Origin: Lysobacter sp. yr284
GTDB taxonomy: Bacteria > Pseudomonadota > Gammaproteobacteria > Xanthomonadales > Xanthomonadaceae
Assembly (NCBI RefSeq): GCF_900107375.1
Contig: NZ_FNPT01000012.1
Location: 1-64,000, forward strand
Length of the DNA: 64,000 bases
Reading direction: 5' to 3'
A program made the translations under genes and the position numbers. Shown here piece after piece: positions 19,766 to 28,903 of this stretch; the first letter of the stretch is position 1, and each line of letters starts with the position of its first letter. The notes beneath the pieces were generated by a model, which made no database searches, was not told where the DNA came from, and saw only the letters and a list, made by a program, of their open reading frames with translations.

Positions 19766-19828
19766 GACCTCTCCTTGGTGGCGACGATGGAGTGCGTTGC
19801 GAGCCGATGCCGCGCCGCATCGCGCGGC

Positions 19829-19866
19829 TGAATCGCTCACTGCAAAACGGGTGAATCGTTCACTGC
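19829..19866. promoter_or_regulatory. two direct copies of a 15-base operator-like element
   Basis: TGAATCGCTCACTGC at 19829-19843 and TGAATCGTTCACTGC at 19852-19866 differ at one base and repeat with a 23-base period, about two helical turns. The second copy contains the perfect palindrome GTGAATCGTTCAC (19851-19863). They lie 64-101 bases upstream of the DUF1993 start codon and on the side of the divergent + strand operon, so one regulator could control this region. Confidence 0.5.
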
Positions 19867-20787
19867 GGACGAGGCCGGATGCGGCAGGCATGCGATGCGA
19901 TCGCCATCGATCCGTTCCGACGCGCCGTTTCGCTCCGCCGGAACTTTCGTCTTGTCGAAACGCAAATTCTCGGCCTGAAGTTCCAGAATTCGATATCGAT
20001 CGGCGCTATCGGACGAGCGTCGACGAACGGAAAACGAGTTCGCGATCGCGTCGAGCGGAAGCGATCGGGCGAGACGAAAGGCGCTCGCTCCATTCACGTC
20101 GATGCGCGCGTTTTCGATGGTCAATCTAATCGGACGACAATCACGATCGACCTGTCGAAGTCGGTGTCGAATGCGAAGCGCGCGGATCCGAGTGATCGAT
20201 TCGTTGACGCGCGACGCAGATTAACAATCGTCGCTGCGTAGTCTTGCGCTTCATTCTCGACGCGGCGGATTCAAGCGCGTCGATGCAAGGAACAGGTCTA
20301 TTCTTCGGTGCGCCGCATCGCGCGGGCATCGCAAAGACAAGGACGTTCTCATGCGAACCGTCAGCCTATCCAATACGCATCGCGCCGCGAGCCGCGGGCC
20401 GATCGATTGCCCAGCGGCGCAGCGAAAGACGCAGGGGCCCGGCCGCTTTTCCGTTTCGATCCGAAGTTGCGGCGACGCCGAGGCGGCGCCGGCATAGGCG
20501 CATGGCCGGCGAGCGCGGTCGGGTCGACGCGCTCGCGGCCGGGTCCATCCGTGGTTCGACAACGCGTATCCCGCGGCGCAAGCCCGTGCGGGCGAGGAGG
20601 TCGTCCCTGAAAGCATCCGACATAGCAACTCCGTCGCGCTGAATCCGCGTCGTCGCGGTCGGCGCTTGTCGCCAACAACAACGGCACTCGTGGTGCGCCG
20701 CCGGCGCGCCGACGGGCGAGGCTTGGCATCGGATCGCGCTGCGGTCCACGGGCGCGCTCGGCCGTCACTTCATTCAGAGGCAGCGTC
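19867..20787. other. long divergent intergenic region, no supported gene
   Basis: About 920 bases between the two divergent gene sets of the cyclitol locus. Frames here give Arg/Ser-rich translations with no domain signature on either strand. The first ~400 bases are less G+C-rich than the flanking genes, as expected for promoters. TTGACG (20204) followed by an A/T-rich TTAACAAT (20221) is a weak promoter-like pair with too short a spacing. The size would allow a small RNA or short peptide gene, but I cannot support one. Confidence 0.35.
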
Positions 20788-21591
20788 ATGTCCGACAATT
20801 GGGATCGTGTGGTGTATCAGGCAGATGGTTCGGTCATCGGGTCGCAACCCTTGCGCGGATTGATCGACGGCGACTACCCGGTCGTGCTGTTGAAGGGGTT
20901 GCTGTCCGAGGAGCTGCTGTCCAGCGGGCGCGAGAAGATCTCGCAGCTCTACGACAGCGCGCTGATCACGCCCTACGTCAACGGTTCGCTGACCTTGATC
21001 GGGACGTTCCTGGTCAAGTACCTGCACAACGTCAACGAGTATTTCAGCGCCGCCAAGGGCGCCGAAGACCGCGCCCAGGCCGTCGGCTTCGACCTGGCCC
21101 GGCAGGCCCGGTCCAAGCTGCAGCACGCGCTCGGGCTCAAGCGGTTCGAGGTCGCCAGCGAAACCGACGGGCGCCAGTACGCCAGCTCCAACGTGCGCAT
21201 CTGCAAGAACGACATCGACACCCCGCTGCACAACGACAACATCATGCGCGACGGGGCCTCGTCGCAACTGGTGCTGGCCAAGCTCAGGCACCAGCTCAGC
21301 TGCGTGGTCTGCGTGCAGGGCACCGGCGACGGCGGCGAACTGAGCATCTACCGCAAGCCGTGGTCGCCGGCCGACGAGGCCTACAAGGTCTCCAACGGCC
21401 TGGGCTACGACCTGGGCGTGGTCAAGGACGTGCCGGTGCATCGCTTCCGTCCCCAGACCGGCGACGTCTATCTGCTCAATCCGACCTACCACCATGCGGT
21501 CGAGCGCGTGCGCGGCATCGACCGCATCACGCTGGGGTTCTTCTTCGGCTTCTTCGACGACCGGCTCGAGGAAGGCGTCACCTGGGTCTGA
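20788..21591 (+). CDS. 2-oxoglutarate/Fe(II)-dependent oxygenase-like protein
   Basis: 267 residues. The facial triad can be read as His148 and Asp150 in TPLHNDN and His235 or His236 in TYHHAVERV; Arg246 in DRITLGFF would bind the 2OG carboxylate. The order and spacing (H-x-D, about 85 residues, His, about 10 residues, Arg) fit 2OG-Fe(II) dioxygenases, and QLVLAKLRHQLSCVVCVQG supplies core strands. First gene of the + strand cyclitol operon, 69 bases before the DOI-synthase-like gene. Likely hydroxylates or otherwise oxidises the product or its acyl group. The family call is from motif spacing only. Confidence 0.72.
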   Translation: MSDNWDRVVYQADGSVIGSQPLRGLIDGDYPVVLLKGLLSEELLSSGREKISQLYDSALITPYVNGSLTLIGTFLVKYLHNVNEYFSAAKGAEDRAQAVGFDLARQARSKLQHALGLKRFEVASETDGRQYASSNVRICKNDIDTPLHNDNIMRDGASSQLVLAKLRHQLSCVVCVQGTGDGGELSIYRKPWSPADEAYKVSNGLGYDLGVVKDVPVHRFRPQTGDVYLLNPTYHHAVERVRGIDRITLGFFFGFFDDRLEEGVTWV

Positions 21592-21660
21592 GCGCGGCGC
21601 CCGCCGGGCGCGCCTCGGGTATCGGCTTGTACGCGCAACATTTCGGCAAGGACGATCGCT

Positions 21661-22827
21661 ATGGATTCCTCGTTCGATGCAGGCGCCACCGTGCTGCGGG
21701 AGATCCGCTTCGGCGAGGTGCGCTACGACTTCTACGTGAGCGCCGGCGACGGCGCCTGGGACGAACTGCGGCGGCGGCTGTCGCTGCTGGACTGCGACCG
21801 CTTCATCGTGGTCGCCGACCAGGGGCTGCCGGCGGCGGTGGTGAACAAGGTCGAATCGGTGTTCGCCTCGGTCGCGCCGACCGTGGCGCTGGCCGCGACG
21901 CCGAGCGAGAAGGCCAAGAACATCGCCGCCATCGACGAGCTGGCCGAGCAGGCCATCCGCGCCGGCGCGACCCGGCGCTCGTGCGTGGTGGCGTTGGGCG
22001 GCGGCGTGGTCGGCAACGTCGCCGGCCTGCTCGCCGGCCTGCTGTATCGCGGCGTTCGCCTCATCCACGTGCCCACCACGCTGTTGAGCATGTCCGACTC
22101 GGTGCTGTCGCTCAAGCAGGCGGTGAACTCGCGCTTGGGCAAGAACCACCTGGGCGTGTTCCATCCGCCGACGCTGGTCTGGAACCAGCTGGAATTCCTG
22201 GATTCGCTGCCGGTCGAGGAGATCAAGTCGGCGCTGTGCGAGACGGTCAAGAACGTACTGGCGATATGTCCGGAGCGCTACGACTGGCTGGCCGCCAACC
22301 TGCGCGCCGACGGGCGCTACTCGCATGCGGCGATCGCCGGTTTCATCGATCTGTGCGTCGACGCCAAGACCCGGGTGATGGTCGACGACCGGCTCGAAAA
22401 GCAGGGCGGGCTGATCCTGGAATACGGCCACACCATCGGCCACGCCGCCGAACTGCTCAGCGGCGGCCGGCTCCGCCACGGCATCGCGATCGGCATCGGC
22501 ATGCTGGCCGCCGCGCGCATCTCGCGCCTGCTGGGCTACCTGAGCGCGGCCGACGAAACGGCGCACATCGAGCTGCTGGCGCGCAACGGCGTGCCGATGG
22601 CCTATCCCGACGACATCGACGCGGCGGCGATCCTGCAGAAGGTCCGCTTCGACAACAAGCGCGGCTATGTCCGCGCGCGCGCGGACTGCTGCGATTTCAT
22701 CCTGCTCGACGGGTTGGGCAAGCCGCACCTCAACGACGGCAGCCTGATCAGCCAGGTGGGCACCGACATCGTATGGGCGGGCCTGGAGGCGGTCGCCGCC
22801 ACGGCCACATTGGAAGGAGCGGCGTGA
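21661..22827 (+). CDS. 2-deoxy-scyllo-inosose synthase-like sugar phosphate cyclase
   Basis: 388 residues of the dehydroquinate-synthase superfamily. The sequence follows DOI synthases (BtrC type) rather than dehydroquinate synthase: HVPTTLLSMSDSVLSLKQAV with Asp146 and Lys152, GKNHLGVFHPP, and EYGHTIGHA in which Glu254 replaces the Asn usual in dehydroquinate synthase, then FDNKRGY and LLDGLGKP. Metal ligands are Glu194, His257 and His273; the NAD-binding GGGVVGNVAG is intact. DOI synthase converts glucose 6-phosphate to 2-deoxy-scyllo-inosose, the first step of 2-deoxystreptamine biosynthesis. A BtrR-type aminotransferase is encoded divergently at 18120. Its stop overlaps the bicupin start (TGATG). 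Length and all catalytic residues are normal. Confidence 0.88.
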   Translation: MDSSFDAGATVLREIRFGEVRYDFYVSAGDGAWDELRRRLSLLDCDRFIVVADQGLPAAVVNKVESVFASVAPTVALAATPSEKAKNIAAIDELAEQAIRAGATRRSCVVALGGGVVGNVAGLLAGLLYRGVRLIHVPTTLLSMSDSVLSLKQAVNSRLGKNHLGVFHPPTLVWNQLEFLDSLPVEEIKSALCETVKNVLAICPERYDWLAANLRADGRYSHAAIAGFIDLCVDAKTRVMVDDRLEKQGGLILEYGHTIGHAAELLSGGRLRHGIAIGIGMLAAARISRLLGYLSAADETAHIELLARNGVPMAYPDDIDAAAILQKVRFDNKRGYVRARADCCDFILLDGLGKPHLNDGSLISQVGTDIVWAGLEAVAATATLEGAA

Positions 22828-23555
22828 TGGGCACGGTAGTCAGCGGGCAGCGGCGTCCCTTCGGGCCGATCGCCAACACCATCGACGGCCTCGCCGTCAC
22901 CCACAGCCAGATCGGCGGAAAGGGCATCTGCCGCTGGAAGATGCTCATGAACGGCATGCACCTGGAAGGCCGGTGGAACTGCGTGGAGTACGTGGTGATC
23001 GAGCCGGGCGGCGCGGTCGGCGAGCACGTGCATACGCGCACCGAGGAGATCTACTACATCATCGGCGGCGAAGCGGTCATGACCGTCAACGGCGCCGAAC
23101 TGCACTGCGCCGCCGGCGACTTGATCACCACGCCGATCGGCACCTCGCACGCCATCGAGAACCGCTCCGGCCGCGACATGCAGTTCTTCGTCGTCGAGGT
23201 GTTCCCGGGCGAAGGCGCCGCGGCCGAGCCGATGCGCGTGCGCATTCCCGAGTGCGCGCGCAACGCCGCGGACGGTTCGGTCGAGGTCGATCTGCAGCCG
23301 CATTTCACCGGCGACTGGCGGCGCTTTCGCTGGATCGAGATCGCCGGCGCCGGCGCGCAGCGGGACACGCCGGCCGATTCGCAGGTGATCCACGTGCTCG
23401 AAGGCGAGGCGGAGATCGAGGTGGACGGCGCGTCGCGCTACCACGGCGGCCCGGGCCTGTCCGTTGCCGTGCCGCCGAAGCTGTCGCGGCGGATACGCAA
23501 TACCGATCCGGCCCGGCCGCTGCGCGCGATCATCACCGAAGTGGGGGCCGCGTGA
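22827..23555 (+). CDS. bicupin protein
   Basis: 242 residues with two cupin barrels. The first holds a full metal site: His67 and His69 in GEHVHTRTEE, Glu73/74, and His108 in PIGTSHAIENRS. The second (about 160-240) has the fold pattern, IHVLEGEAEIEVDG and SVAVPPKLSRRI, but no HxH set, so it is probably structural. Cupins of this kind include sugar isomerases and epimerases as well as dioxygenases. Placed between the cyclase and an SDR, it may isomerise or protect a cyclitol intermediate. Function not determined. Confidence 0.78.
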   Translation: MGTVVSGQRRPFGPIANTIDGLAVTHSQIGGKGICRWKMLMNGMHLEGRWNCVEYVVIEPGGAVGEHVHTRTEEIYYIIGGEAVMTVNGAELHCAAGDLITTPIGTSHAIENRSGRDMQFFVVEVFPGEGAAAEPMRVRIPECARNAADGSVEVDLQPHFTGDWRRFRWIEIAGAGAQRDTPADSQVIHVLEGEAEIEVDGASRYHGGPGLSVAVPPKLSRRIRNTDPARPLRAIITEVGAA

Positions 23556-24352
23556 ATCTCAACCTGCAAGGTCGGGTGGTGGTCGTCACCGGCGCGGCCA
23601 GCGGCATCGGCGCCGAGACCGCGCGGTGCTTCGCCGCCGAAGGCGCGGCGCTGGCGTTGGTGGATCGCGACGGCGACCGGCTGGCGCAGTTGCAGCAGGA
23701 GCTGCGCGCGCAGGCGCGGGTGTACAGCGTGGTCGCCGATCTCTCCAGCGCCGCCCAGGTGGAAGCGGCGATGGCGACGGTGCTGCGCGAGTACGACGGC
23801 GAGATCGACGTACTGGTCAACAACGTCGGCCAATGCCTGGCGCGCAGCTTCGACGAGCTGAGCGATGCGGACTGGCTGGCGACCTTCGAGATCAACTTCC
23901 TCAGCGCAGTCAGGGCCGCGCGGCATCTGTTGCCGGTCATGCGCCGGCGCGGCGCCGGCGCCATCGTCACCAACGCCTCCGATCTGGCCCGCCAGCCGGA
24001 GGCCAGTCCGCCCGACTACCAGGTATCCAAAGTAGCGCTGGTGAGCCTGACCAAAAGCCTGGCGCTGGCCGAAGGCCCGGCCGTACGCGTCAACGCGGTC
24101 GCGCCAGGGCCGGTGTGGACGCCGTTGTGGACGCGCCCGGGCGGCTTCGCCGACACCCTCGGCCATCTGCACGGCCGCGACGCCAAGGCCGCGGTCGAGT
24201 ACGAACTGAGCAAGCGCCAGCTGCCGCTCGGGCGCATGGGCGAGCCGCGCGAGATCGCGGCGGTGATCGCCTTCCTCGCATCGGACGCCGCGTCCTTCGT
24301 CACCGGCAGCGTCTGGGGCGTGGACGGCGGCAGCATCCGCGGGCTGCTGTGA
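23552..24352 (+). CDS. short-chain dehydrogenase/reductase
   Basis: 266 residues from GTG 23552, overlapping the bicupin stop (GTGA). TGAASGIG binds the dinucleotide, NNVG follows, and the catalytic Ser and YxxxK are in TNASDLAR and YQVSK. The C-terminal FLASDAASFVTGSVWGVDGG is typical of classical SDRs. In 2-deoxystreptamine-type pathways an NAD(P)-dependent dehydrogenase oxidises the amino-cyclitol before a second amination; this SDR is a candidate, though known enzymes for that step are of other families. It overlaps the ligase gene by one base. Confidence 0.88.
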   Translation: MNLNLQGRVVVVTGAASGIGAETARCFAAEGAALALVDRDGDRLAQLQQELRAQARVYSVVADLSSAAQVEAAMATVLREYDGEIDVLVNNVGQCLARSFDELSDADWLATFEINFLSAVRAARHLLPVMRRRGAGAIVTNASDLARQPEASPPDYQVSKVALVSLTKSLALAEGPAVRVNAVAPGPVWTPLWTRPGGFADTLGHLHGRDAKAAVEYELSKRQLPLGRMGEPREIAAVIAFLASDAASFVTGSVWGVDGGSIRGLL

Positions 24353-25743
24353 TGACCCGGACCCCGCCCAGCATCGACCCTGCCCTGCTGCACGCAGGCG
24401 CCGAACGGGTGCTCGACGCCGTCGGCCGCGCCGGCATCGAGCTGATCCGCTTCCTGTGGGTCGACCACAGCGGAATCGCGCGCGGCAAGGCGGTCGCCCG
24501 CGACTACCTCTGCGAGCGCATGACCTCCGGGATCGGCGTCGCCAAGTGCCGCCAGGCCGCCGACCTGCTCGACGCGGTGCAGCCGCTGCCGGGATTCGGC
24601 GCGGTCGGCGAAGCCCGGCTGCTGCCCGACCCGGATACGTTCGTCGCCTTGCCGCATGCGCCGGGCTCGGCGGCGATGTTGTGCGACCTGGTCGAAGCCG
24701 ACGGCCGGCCCTGGGGCGCGTGCCCGCGCGAGTTCCTCAAGCGCGCCGTCGCCGAGGCCGCGGAACTGGGCTTCGAGGTGGTCGCCGCGTTCGAGCCGGA
24801 ATTCACCCTGTGCCGCGGCCGGCCGGGCGCGGACGGGCTGACCTTGTTCGACGAATCGCTGTGCTTCGACAACGCCGGTTTCGACCTCGCCAACGATTTC
24901 GCCGTCGATCTGGTCCGCGCGCTGACCGGGCAGGGCATCGGCGTGGAGCTCTACCATCCCGAGTTCGGCGCGGGCCAGCACGAGATGACCTGCCGCTACC
25001 AGCCCGCGCTGCGCGCCGCCGACCACCACGTGTGGCAGCGCCAGCTCACCCGCGCCGCGGCGATGCGCCACGGCTGCTGGGCGACGTTCGCGCCGGCGCC
25101 CGGGCCGGGGCTGCGCGGCAACGGCAACCACGTGCATCTGTCGCTGTGGCGCGAGGGCCGCAACGCGTTCGCCGATGCCGACGACGGCTGCGGGCTGTCG
25201 CCGCTGGCCTACCGCTTCATCGGCGGCCTGCTGGCGCATGCGGCCGCGCTGAGCGGCTTGACCTGCGCGAGCGTGAACAGCTATCGCCGCTTGCGGCCCG
25301 GCATGTGGTCCGGCGCGCACGCCTGTTACGGCCTGGACAACCGCGAAGCCTGCATCCGCATTCCCTCGACCCTGCGCGGGCGCGAGAACGATTCGGTCAA
25401 CATCGAATTCAAAGGCTGCGATGCGACCGCGAACCCGTATCTGGCGCTGGGCGCGCTGATCTTCGCCGGCCTCGACGGCGTCCGCCGCGACCTGCACCCC
25501 GGCGCGCCGGCGACCCAGGACCCCAACCGCATGAGCGAGGACGAACGCCGCCGCGCCGGCATCGGCCGATTGCCGGCCTCGCTGGGCGAGGCGGTGGCCG
25601 CGCTGGAGCGCGACGAACTGCTGATGGACCGGCTCGGCGCGCTGCGCCACCAGCCGTACCTGGCGATCAAGCGCGCCGATATCCGCAGCTTCGAACGCGA
25701 GACGGAGGACTTCGAATTCCATGTCCATGCCACCCGTTACTGA
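24352..25743 (+). CDS. glutamine-synthetase-like gamma-glutamyl/amide ligase
   Basis: 463 residues, shorter than the 468-470 of GlnA and closer to the PuuA/FluG-type relatives. N-terminal beta-grasp strand FLWVDHSGIARGKAV is followed by catalytic-domain motifs: AAFEPEFTL and EFGAGQHEM for the metal-binding glutamates, GNGNHVHLSLW with the conserved His, RIPSTLRGREND and the ANPYLALGAL helix. No adenylylation-site tyrosine loop is evident. Relatives join glutamate to an amine or ammonia to a carboxylate using ATP. In this operon it could attach glutamate to the aminocyclitol or amidate the carrier-bound acid; the class II amidotransferase at 16053 could later remove a glutamyl group. Confidence 0.82.
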   Translation: MTRTPPSIDPALLHAGAERVLDAVGRAGIELIRFLWVDHSGIARGKAVARDYLCERMTSGIGVAKCRQAADLLDAVQPLPGFGAVGEARLLPDPDTFVALPHAPGSAAMLCDLVEADGRPWGACPREFLKRAVAEAAELGFEVVAAFEPEFTLCRGRPGADGLTLFDESLCFDNAGFDLANDFAVDLVRALTGQGIGVELYHPEFGAGQHEMTCRYQPALRAADHHVWQRQLTRAAAMRHGCWATFAPAPGPGLRGNGNHVHLSLWREGRNAFADADDGCGLSPLAYRFIGGLLAHAAALSGLTCASVNSYRRLRPGMWSGAHACYGLDNREACIRIPSTLRGRENDSVNIEFKGCDATANPYLALGALIFAGLDGVRRDLHPGAPATQDPNRMSEDERRRAGIGRLPASLGEAVAALERDELLMDRLGALRHQPYLAIKRADIRSFERETEDFEFHVHATRY

Positions 25744-25799
25744 TCGCAGGGCGCGGACCGTCGGTCCGCGCGAAAACCCATCGAACCCAGGGGCCGACA

Positions 25800-26180
25800 A
25801 TGAACGTACATAAGGATTCGGTGCTCGACGCGCCGGCGCCGCAGGCGGCGGAGTCCGCCGCCGCGGCAAACGGCGAAGCGGCGACGGCGATCGGCCTCCC
25901 GCGCGCGGCCTGCGGGCGAAGCGGCCCGCACCCGGCGCTTTGCGCCGAGCTGTCGGCGTACGTGCGCGAGACCTTCCTGCCGCTGCGCCCGGACCACCCG
26001 CTGGCGCAGGACGACGACCTGATCGAGACCGGCGTGCTGGATTCGCTGGCCTTCATCGAGCTGGTGGCGCAGATCGGACGGCGCTACCGCATCGAGGTCG
26101 CCGATACCGACGTGACCGGCGAGAACTTCGGCTCCATCGCCGCGATAGCGCGCTACGTCGATGACCGGCGACCGCGCTGA
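25800..26180 (+). CDS. acyl carrier protein with N-terminal extension
   Basis: 126 residues. The last ~80 form a carrier domain: FLPLRPDHPLAQDDDLIETG then VLDSLAFIELVAQI, where the serine of DSL carries phosphopantetheine. The first ~45 residues are an Ala-rich, low-complexity extension (APQAAESAAAANGEAA), unusual for a bacterial ACP and perhaps a flexible tether. It starts 56 bases after the ligase stop and its 3' end overlaps the AMP ligase start by 20 bases. The neighbouring ligase is its likely loading enzyme. Confidence 0.85.
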   Translation: MNVHKDSVLDAPAPQAAESAAAANGEAATAIGLPRAACGRSGPHPALCAELSAYVRETFLPLRPDHPLAQDDDLIETGVLDSLAFIELVAQIGRRYRIEVADTDVTGENFGSIAAIARYVDDRRPR

Positions 26181-27717
26181 CTTCGGCTCGCTGAGCCACG
26201 CGCTGGAGCGCAGCGCCGCCGCGACGCCGGAGCGCATCGCGGTGGAGAGCGGCGGCGAGCGCATCGGCTACGGCGAATTCGCCGCCGCGGCCCGGCGCTG
26301 CGCGGGCGGGCTGGGCGAACTCGGCGTGCGCCGCGGCGACCGCGTGGCCGTCGCCCTGCCCAACGGCATCGCCGCGGCCGTGGCCCTGTACGGCGCATTG
26401 CGCGCCGGCGCGGCGATCGTTCCGCTCAATCCCGGCATCAAGGGCGACAAGCTCGCGGCGATCCTCGAGGACTGCCAGGCCAAGGTCCTGATCGGCACCG
26501 CGGCGCTGGCCGCGCAGCTGCCGTCGGCGCGCGCGCAGCCGCTGATCGTCGCCGCCGACGGCGCCGCGCCCGCGGCGCATGCCTCGCTCGACGAACTGAT
26601 GCGGGCGCCCGAACGCGGTGCGCAGGTGCTCGAGGTCGACCTGGCCGCGGTCATCTATACCTCCGGCTCGACCGGCGTGCCCAAGGGCGTGGTGCTGAGC
26701 CACCGCAACATGGCGTTCGCGTCGGCCTCGATCTGCGCCTACCTGGGCATGCATGGCGACGACAGGATCCTGTCGACCCTGCCGCTGTCGTTCGACTACG
26801 GCCTGTACCAGCTGCTGCTGTGCGCGCACGTCGGCGCCAGCCTGCTGCTGGAGCCGGGCATGGGCTATCCCGGCGAACTGGTGCGCATGCTGCACGAGCG
26901 CGGCGTCACCGGGCTGCCGGGCGTGCCGACCCTGTTCCGGGTGCTGTTGTCGCTGCCGGGGCTGGACAAGCGCGACTGGCCGCAACTGCGCTTGATCACC
27001 AACACCGGCGCGGCGCTGTCGGGCGATACCATCCAGTCGCTGCGCAGGATCTTCCCGCAGGCGCGGCTGTATTCGATGTACGGGCTCACCGAGTGCAAGC
27101 GGGTCAGCTACCTGCCGCCGGAGGAGCTGGACCGCCGGCCCGACTCGGTCGGCATCGCGATTCCCGGCACCGAGGTCTGGATCGAAGGCGAGCGCGGCGA
27201 GCGCCTGCGCGCGGGCGAGGTCGGCGAGCTGATGGTGCGCGGTCCGCACGTGATGCAGGGCTATTGGAACGCTCCCGCGGCCACCGCCGAGCGCCTGCGC
27301 GCCGGCCGCTGGCCGTGGGAGCGGGTGCTGGCCACCGGCGATCTGTTCCGCCAGGACGCGCAGGGCTTCCTGTACTTCGTCGGCCGCCGCGACGACATCA
27401 TCAAGTCGCGCGGCGAAAAGGTCTCGCCGCGGGAAATCGAGAACGTGCTGCTGGCCGCGCCCGGCGTGCTGGATGCGGCGGTGCTCGGCGTCGCCCACGA
27501 AGTCCTCGGCCAGGCGATCTGGGCGCACGTGTCGCCGAGGCCGGGCGCGGCGCTGGACGCGCGCGAGCTGGACCGTTTCTGCCGCGAACGGCTGGAGCCG
27601 CACCTGGTGCCGGCGCGCTTCGCGATCCACGCGCAACTGCCCAAGTCGGCGAACGGCAAGATCGACAAGCGCGCGCTCGCCCAGCCCCTTCCACAACCGG
27701 AACACGACCATGGGTGA
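26161..27717 (+). CDS. AMP-dependent acyl-acid ligase
   Basis: 518 residues of the ANL family. VIYTSGSTGVPKGV is the P-loop, YSMYGLTECKR the A5 stretch, LATGDLF the A7 aspartate, GRRDDIIKSRGEKVSP the hinge and KSANGKIDKRAL the catalytic lysine near the C-terminus. It resembles the standalone ligases that load free fatty or amino acids on carrier proteins. The start lies within the last codons of the carrier-protein gene, strong evidence that the two act as a pair. Acid substrate unknown. Confidence 0.9.
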   Translation: MTGDRADFGSLSHALERSAAATPERIAVESGGERIGYGEFAAAARRCAGGLGELGVRRGDRVAVALPNGIAAAVALYGALRAGAAIVPLNPGIKGDKLAAILEDCQAKVLIGTAALAAQLPSARAQPLIVAADGAAPAAHASLDELMRAPERGAQVLEVDLAAVIYTSGSTGVPKGVVLSHRNMAFASASICAYLGMHGDDRILSTLPLSFDYGLYQLLLCAHVGASLLLEPGMGYPGELVRMLHERGVTGLPGVPTLFRVLLSLPGLDKRDWPQLRLITNTGAALSGDTIQSLRRIFPQARLYSMYGLTECKRVSYLPPEELDRRPDSVGIAIPGTEVWIEGERGERLRAGEVGELMVRGPHVMQGYWNAPAATAERLRAGRWPWERVLATGDLFRQDAQGFLYFVGRRDDIIKSRGEKVSPREIENVLLAAPGVLDAAVLGVAHEVLGQAIWAHVSPRPGAALDARELDRFCRERLEPHLVPARFAIHAQLPKSANGKIDKRALAQPLPQPEHDHG

Positions 27718-28900
27718 GGTTTCGTTCGAATCCGAAACGCTGCAGCGCAAGGCCGGCGAGATGCCGTGGCTGGCGCAGCGCAGCCGGCGCCTGCTCGGCG
27801 GCGCCGCGCTGGACGTCCCCGCCGGCGTCGCCGTCGCCGACTGGCTCGCGATCTCGCGCTATGTGGCCGCCACCGGCGACGACAATCCGCTTTACCTCGA
27901 CCCGGTCTACGGCGCCGGGTCGTGGTGGCGCACGCAACTGGCTCCGCCCGGATTCGTGCTGTCGATCGCGGTGCCCGAGTCGGTCGGCGCGTTGTACGAG
28001 GAAAGCGTCGACGCGGTGGAATGCCTGGACCGGGTCGAGCTGTGGTGGAACGACCACATCCGCCTCGGCGACCGGGTCGGCGCGCGCAGCCATATCGTCG
28101 AAGCCGGTCCGGGCGAGGATGCCGACGCCGATGCCGGCGTCGAGGTGGTCACCGAGGCCGACTATCGCAGCGAAGGCCGCCGGATCGCGCGGGCGCGCGG
28201 GCGCGTGCGGATCCGGCCGTTGCGACTGGGATCGCAGCGGCTGGTCGAGCGCGACATGCACCGCTACACGCCCGAGCAGGTCGAACGCATCGAGGCCGGC
28301 CTAGCGGCGGAGCCGGCGCCGCGCGGCGGCTTGCCGCGGTTCCATGGCGAACTGGCCGTGGGCGAGGCGTTGCCGCCGACGGTGCGCGGGCCGATGACCT
28401 GGTCGGAACTGCAGAGCTGGATGGTCGCCGAAGGGCGGCCGGCGCCGGCCGGCAATCTGCGCCATCGCGAACTGCTCGCGCAGCCGGGCAATATCCGCGC
28501 CCATGCCGCCACCGACTGGGCGGTCTGCGACCGGCGCCAGGCGCGCGAAGACCTGTCGGCCTGCGCCGACGTCGGCTTCCCCGCGCCCAGCATCCGCGGC
28601 TCGATGGCGGTCGCGCTGGCGACCCAGCAGGTCACCGCCTGGATGGGCGATGCCGCGTTCCTGCGGCAGATCTGCGTATCGCTGCCGGCGCCGGTGCTGT
28701 ACGGCGACACGCTGTTCCTCGGCGGCCGGGTCGCGGACAAGTATGTGCAGCGCATCGACGGGCGCGAGTTCTTCGCCGCCGCGCTGGAACTGCACGCGCG
28801 CAACCAACTCGACGAGACGGTGATGCGGGCCACCGCCATCGTGTTCCTGCCCGAACGCGGGCGCCCGCTGCAGCTTCCGATCGAAGCGGAGATGTTCTGA
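27710..28900 (+). CDS. MaoC-like double-hotdog protein (first copy)
   Basis: 396 residues containing two hotdog folds. The N-terminal one has ISRYVAATGDDNPLYLDPVYG, matching the MaoC N-terminal dehydratase pattern GDxNPxxxD but with Tyr where hydratases usually have the catalytic His. The second hotdog is about residues 210-385 (DWAVCDRRQAREDL, VLYGDTLFLGGRVADK). Relatives are FAS1-like dehydratases and HadA/HTD2 proteins. It overlaps the AMP ligase by eight bases and precedes a similar gene by three bases. Likely works as a heterodimer with it, dehydrating or otherwise handling a carrier-bound acyl chain. Confidence 0.78.
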   Translation: MGEVSFESETLQRKAGEMPWLAQRSRRLLGGAALDVPAGVAVADWLAISRYVAATGDDNPLYLDPVYGAGSWWRTQLAPPGFVLSIAVPESVGALYEESVDAVECLDRVELWWNDHIRLGDRVGARSHIVEAGPGEDADADAGVEVVTEADYRSEGRRIARARGRVRIRPLRLGSQRLVERDMHRYTPEQVERIEAGLAAEPAPRGGLPRFHGELAVGEALPPTVRGPMTWSELQSWMVAEGRPAPAGNLRHRELLAQPGNIRAHAATDWAVCDRRQAREDLSACADVGFPAPSIRGSMAVALATQQVTAWMGDAAFLRQICVSLPAPVLYGDTLFLGGRVADKYVQRIDGREFFAAALELHARNQLDETVMRATAIVFLPERGRPLQLPIEAEMF

Positions 28901-28903
28901 GCC

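Noticed and set aside
20244-20749. Several 100-145-codon frames in the divergent cyclitol intergenic region, possible small regulator or peptide
   Set aside because: No helix-turn-helix, signal peptide or convincing RBS, and overlapping frames look equally coding-like.
21661-22827. Housekeeping 3-dehydroquinate synthase
   Set aside because: EYGHTIGHA and LKQAVN/FDNKRGY follow DOI synthases, and the gene is not near aroK; placement among cyclitol genes also argues against it.
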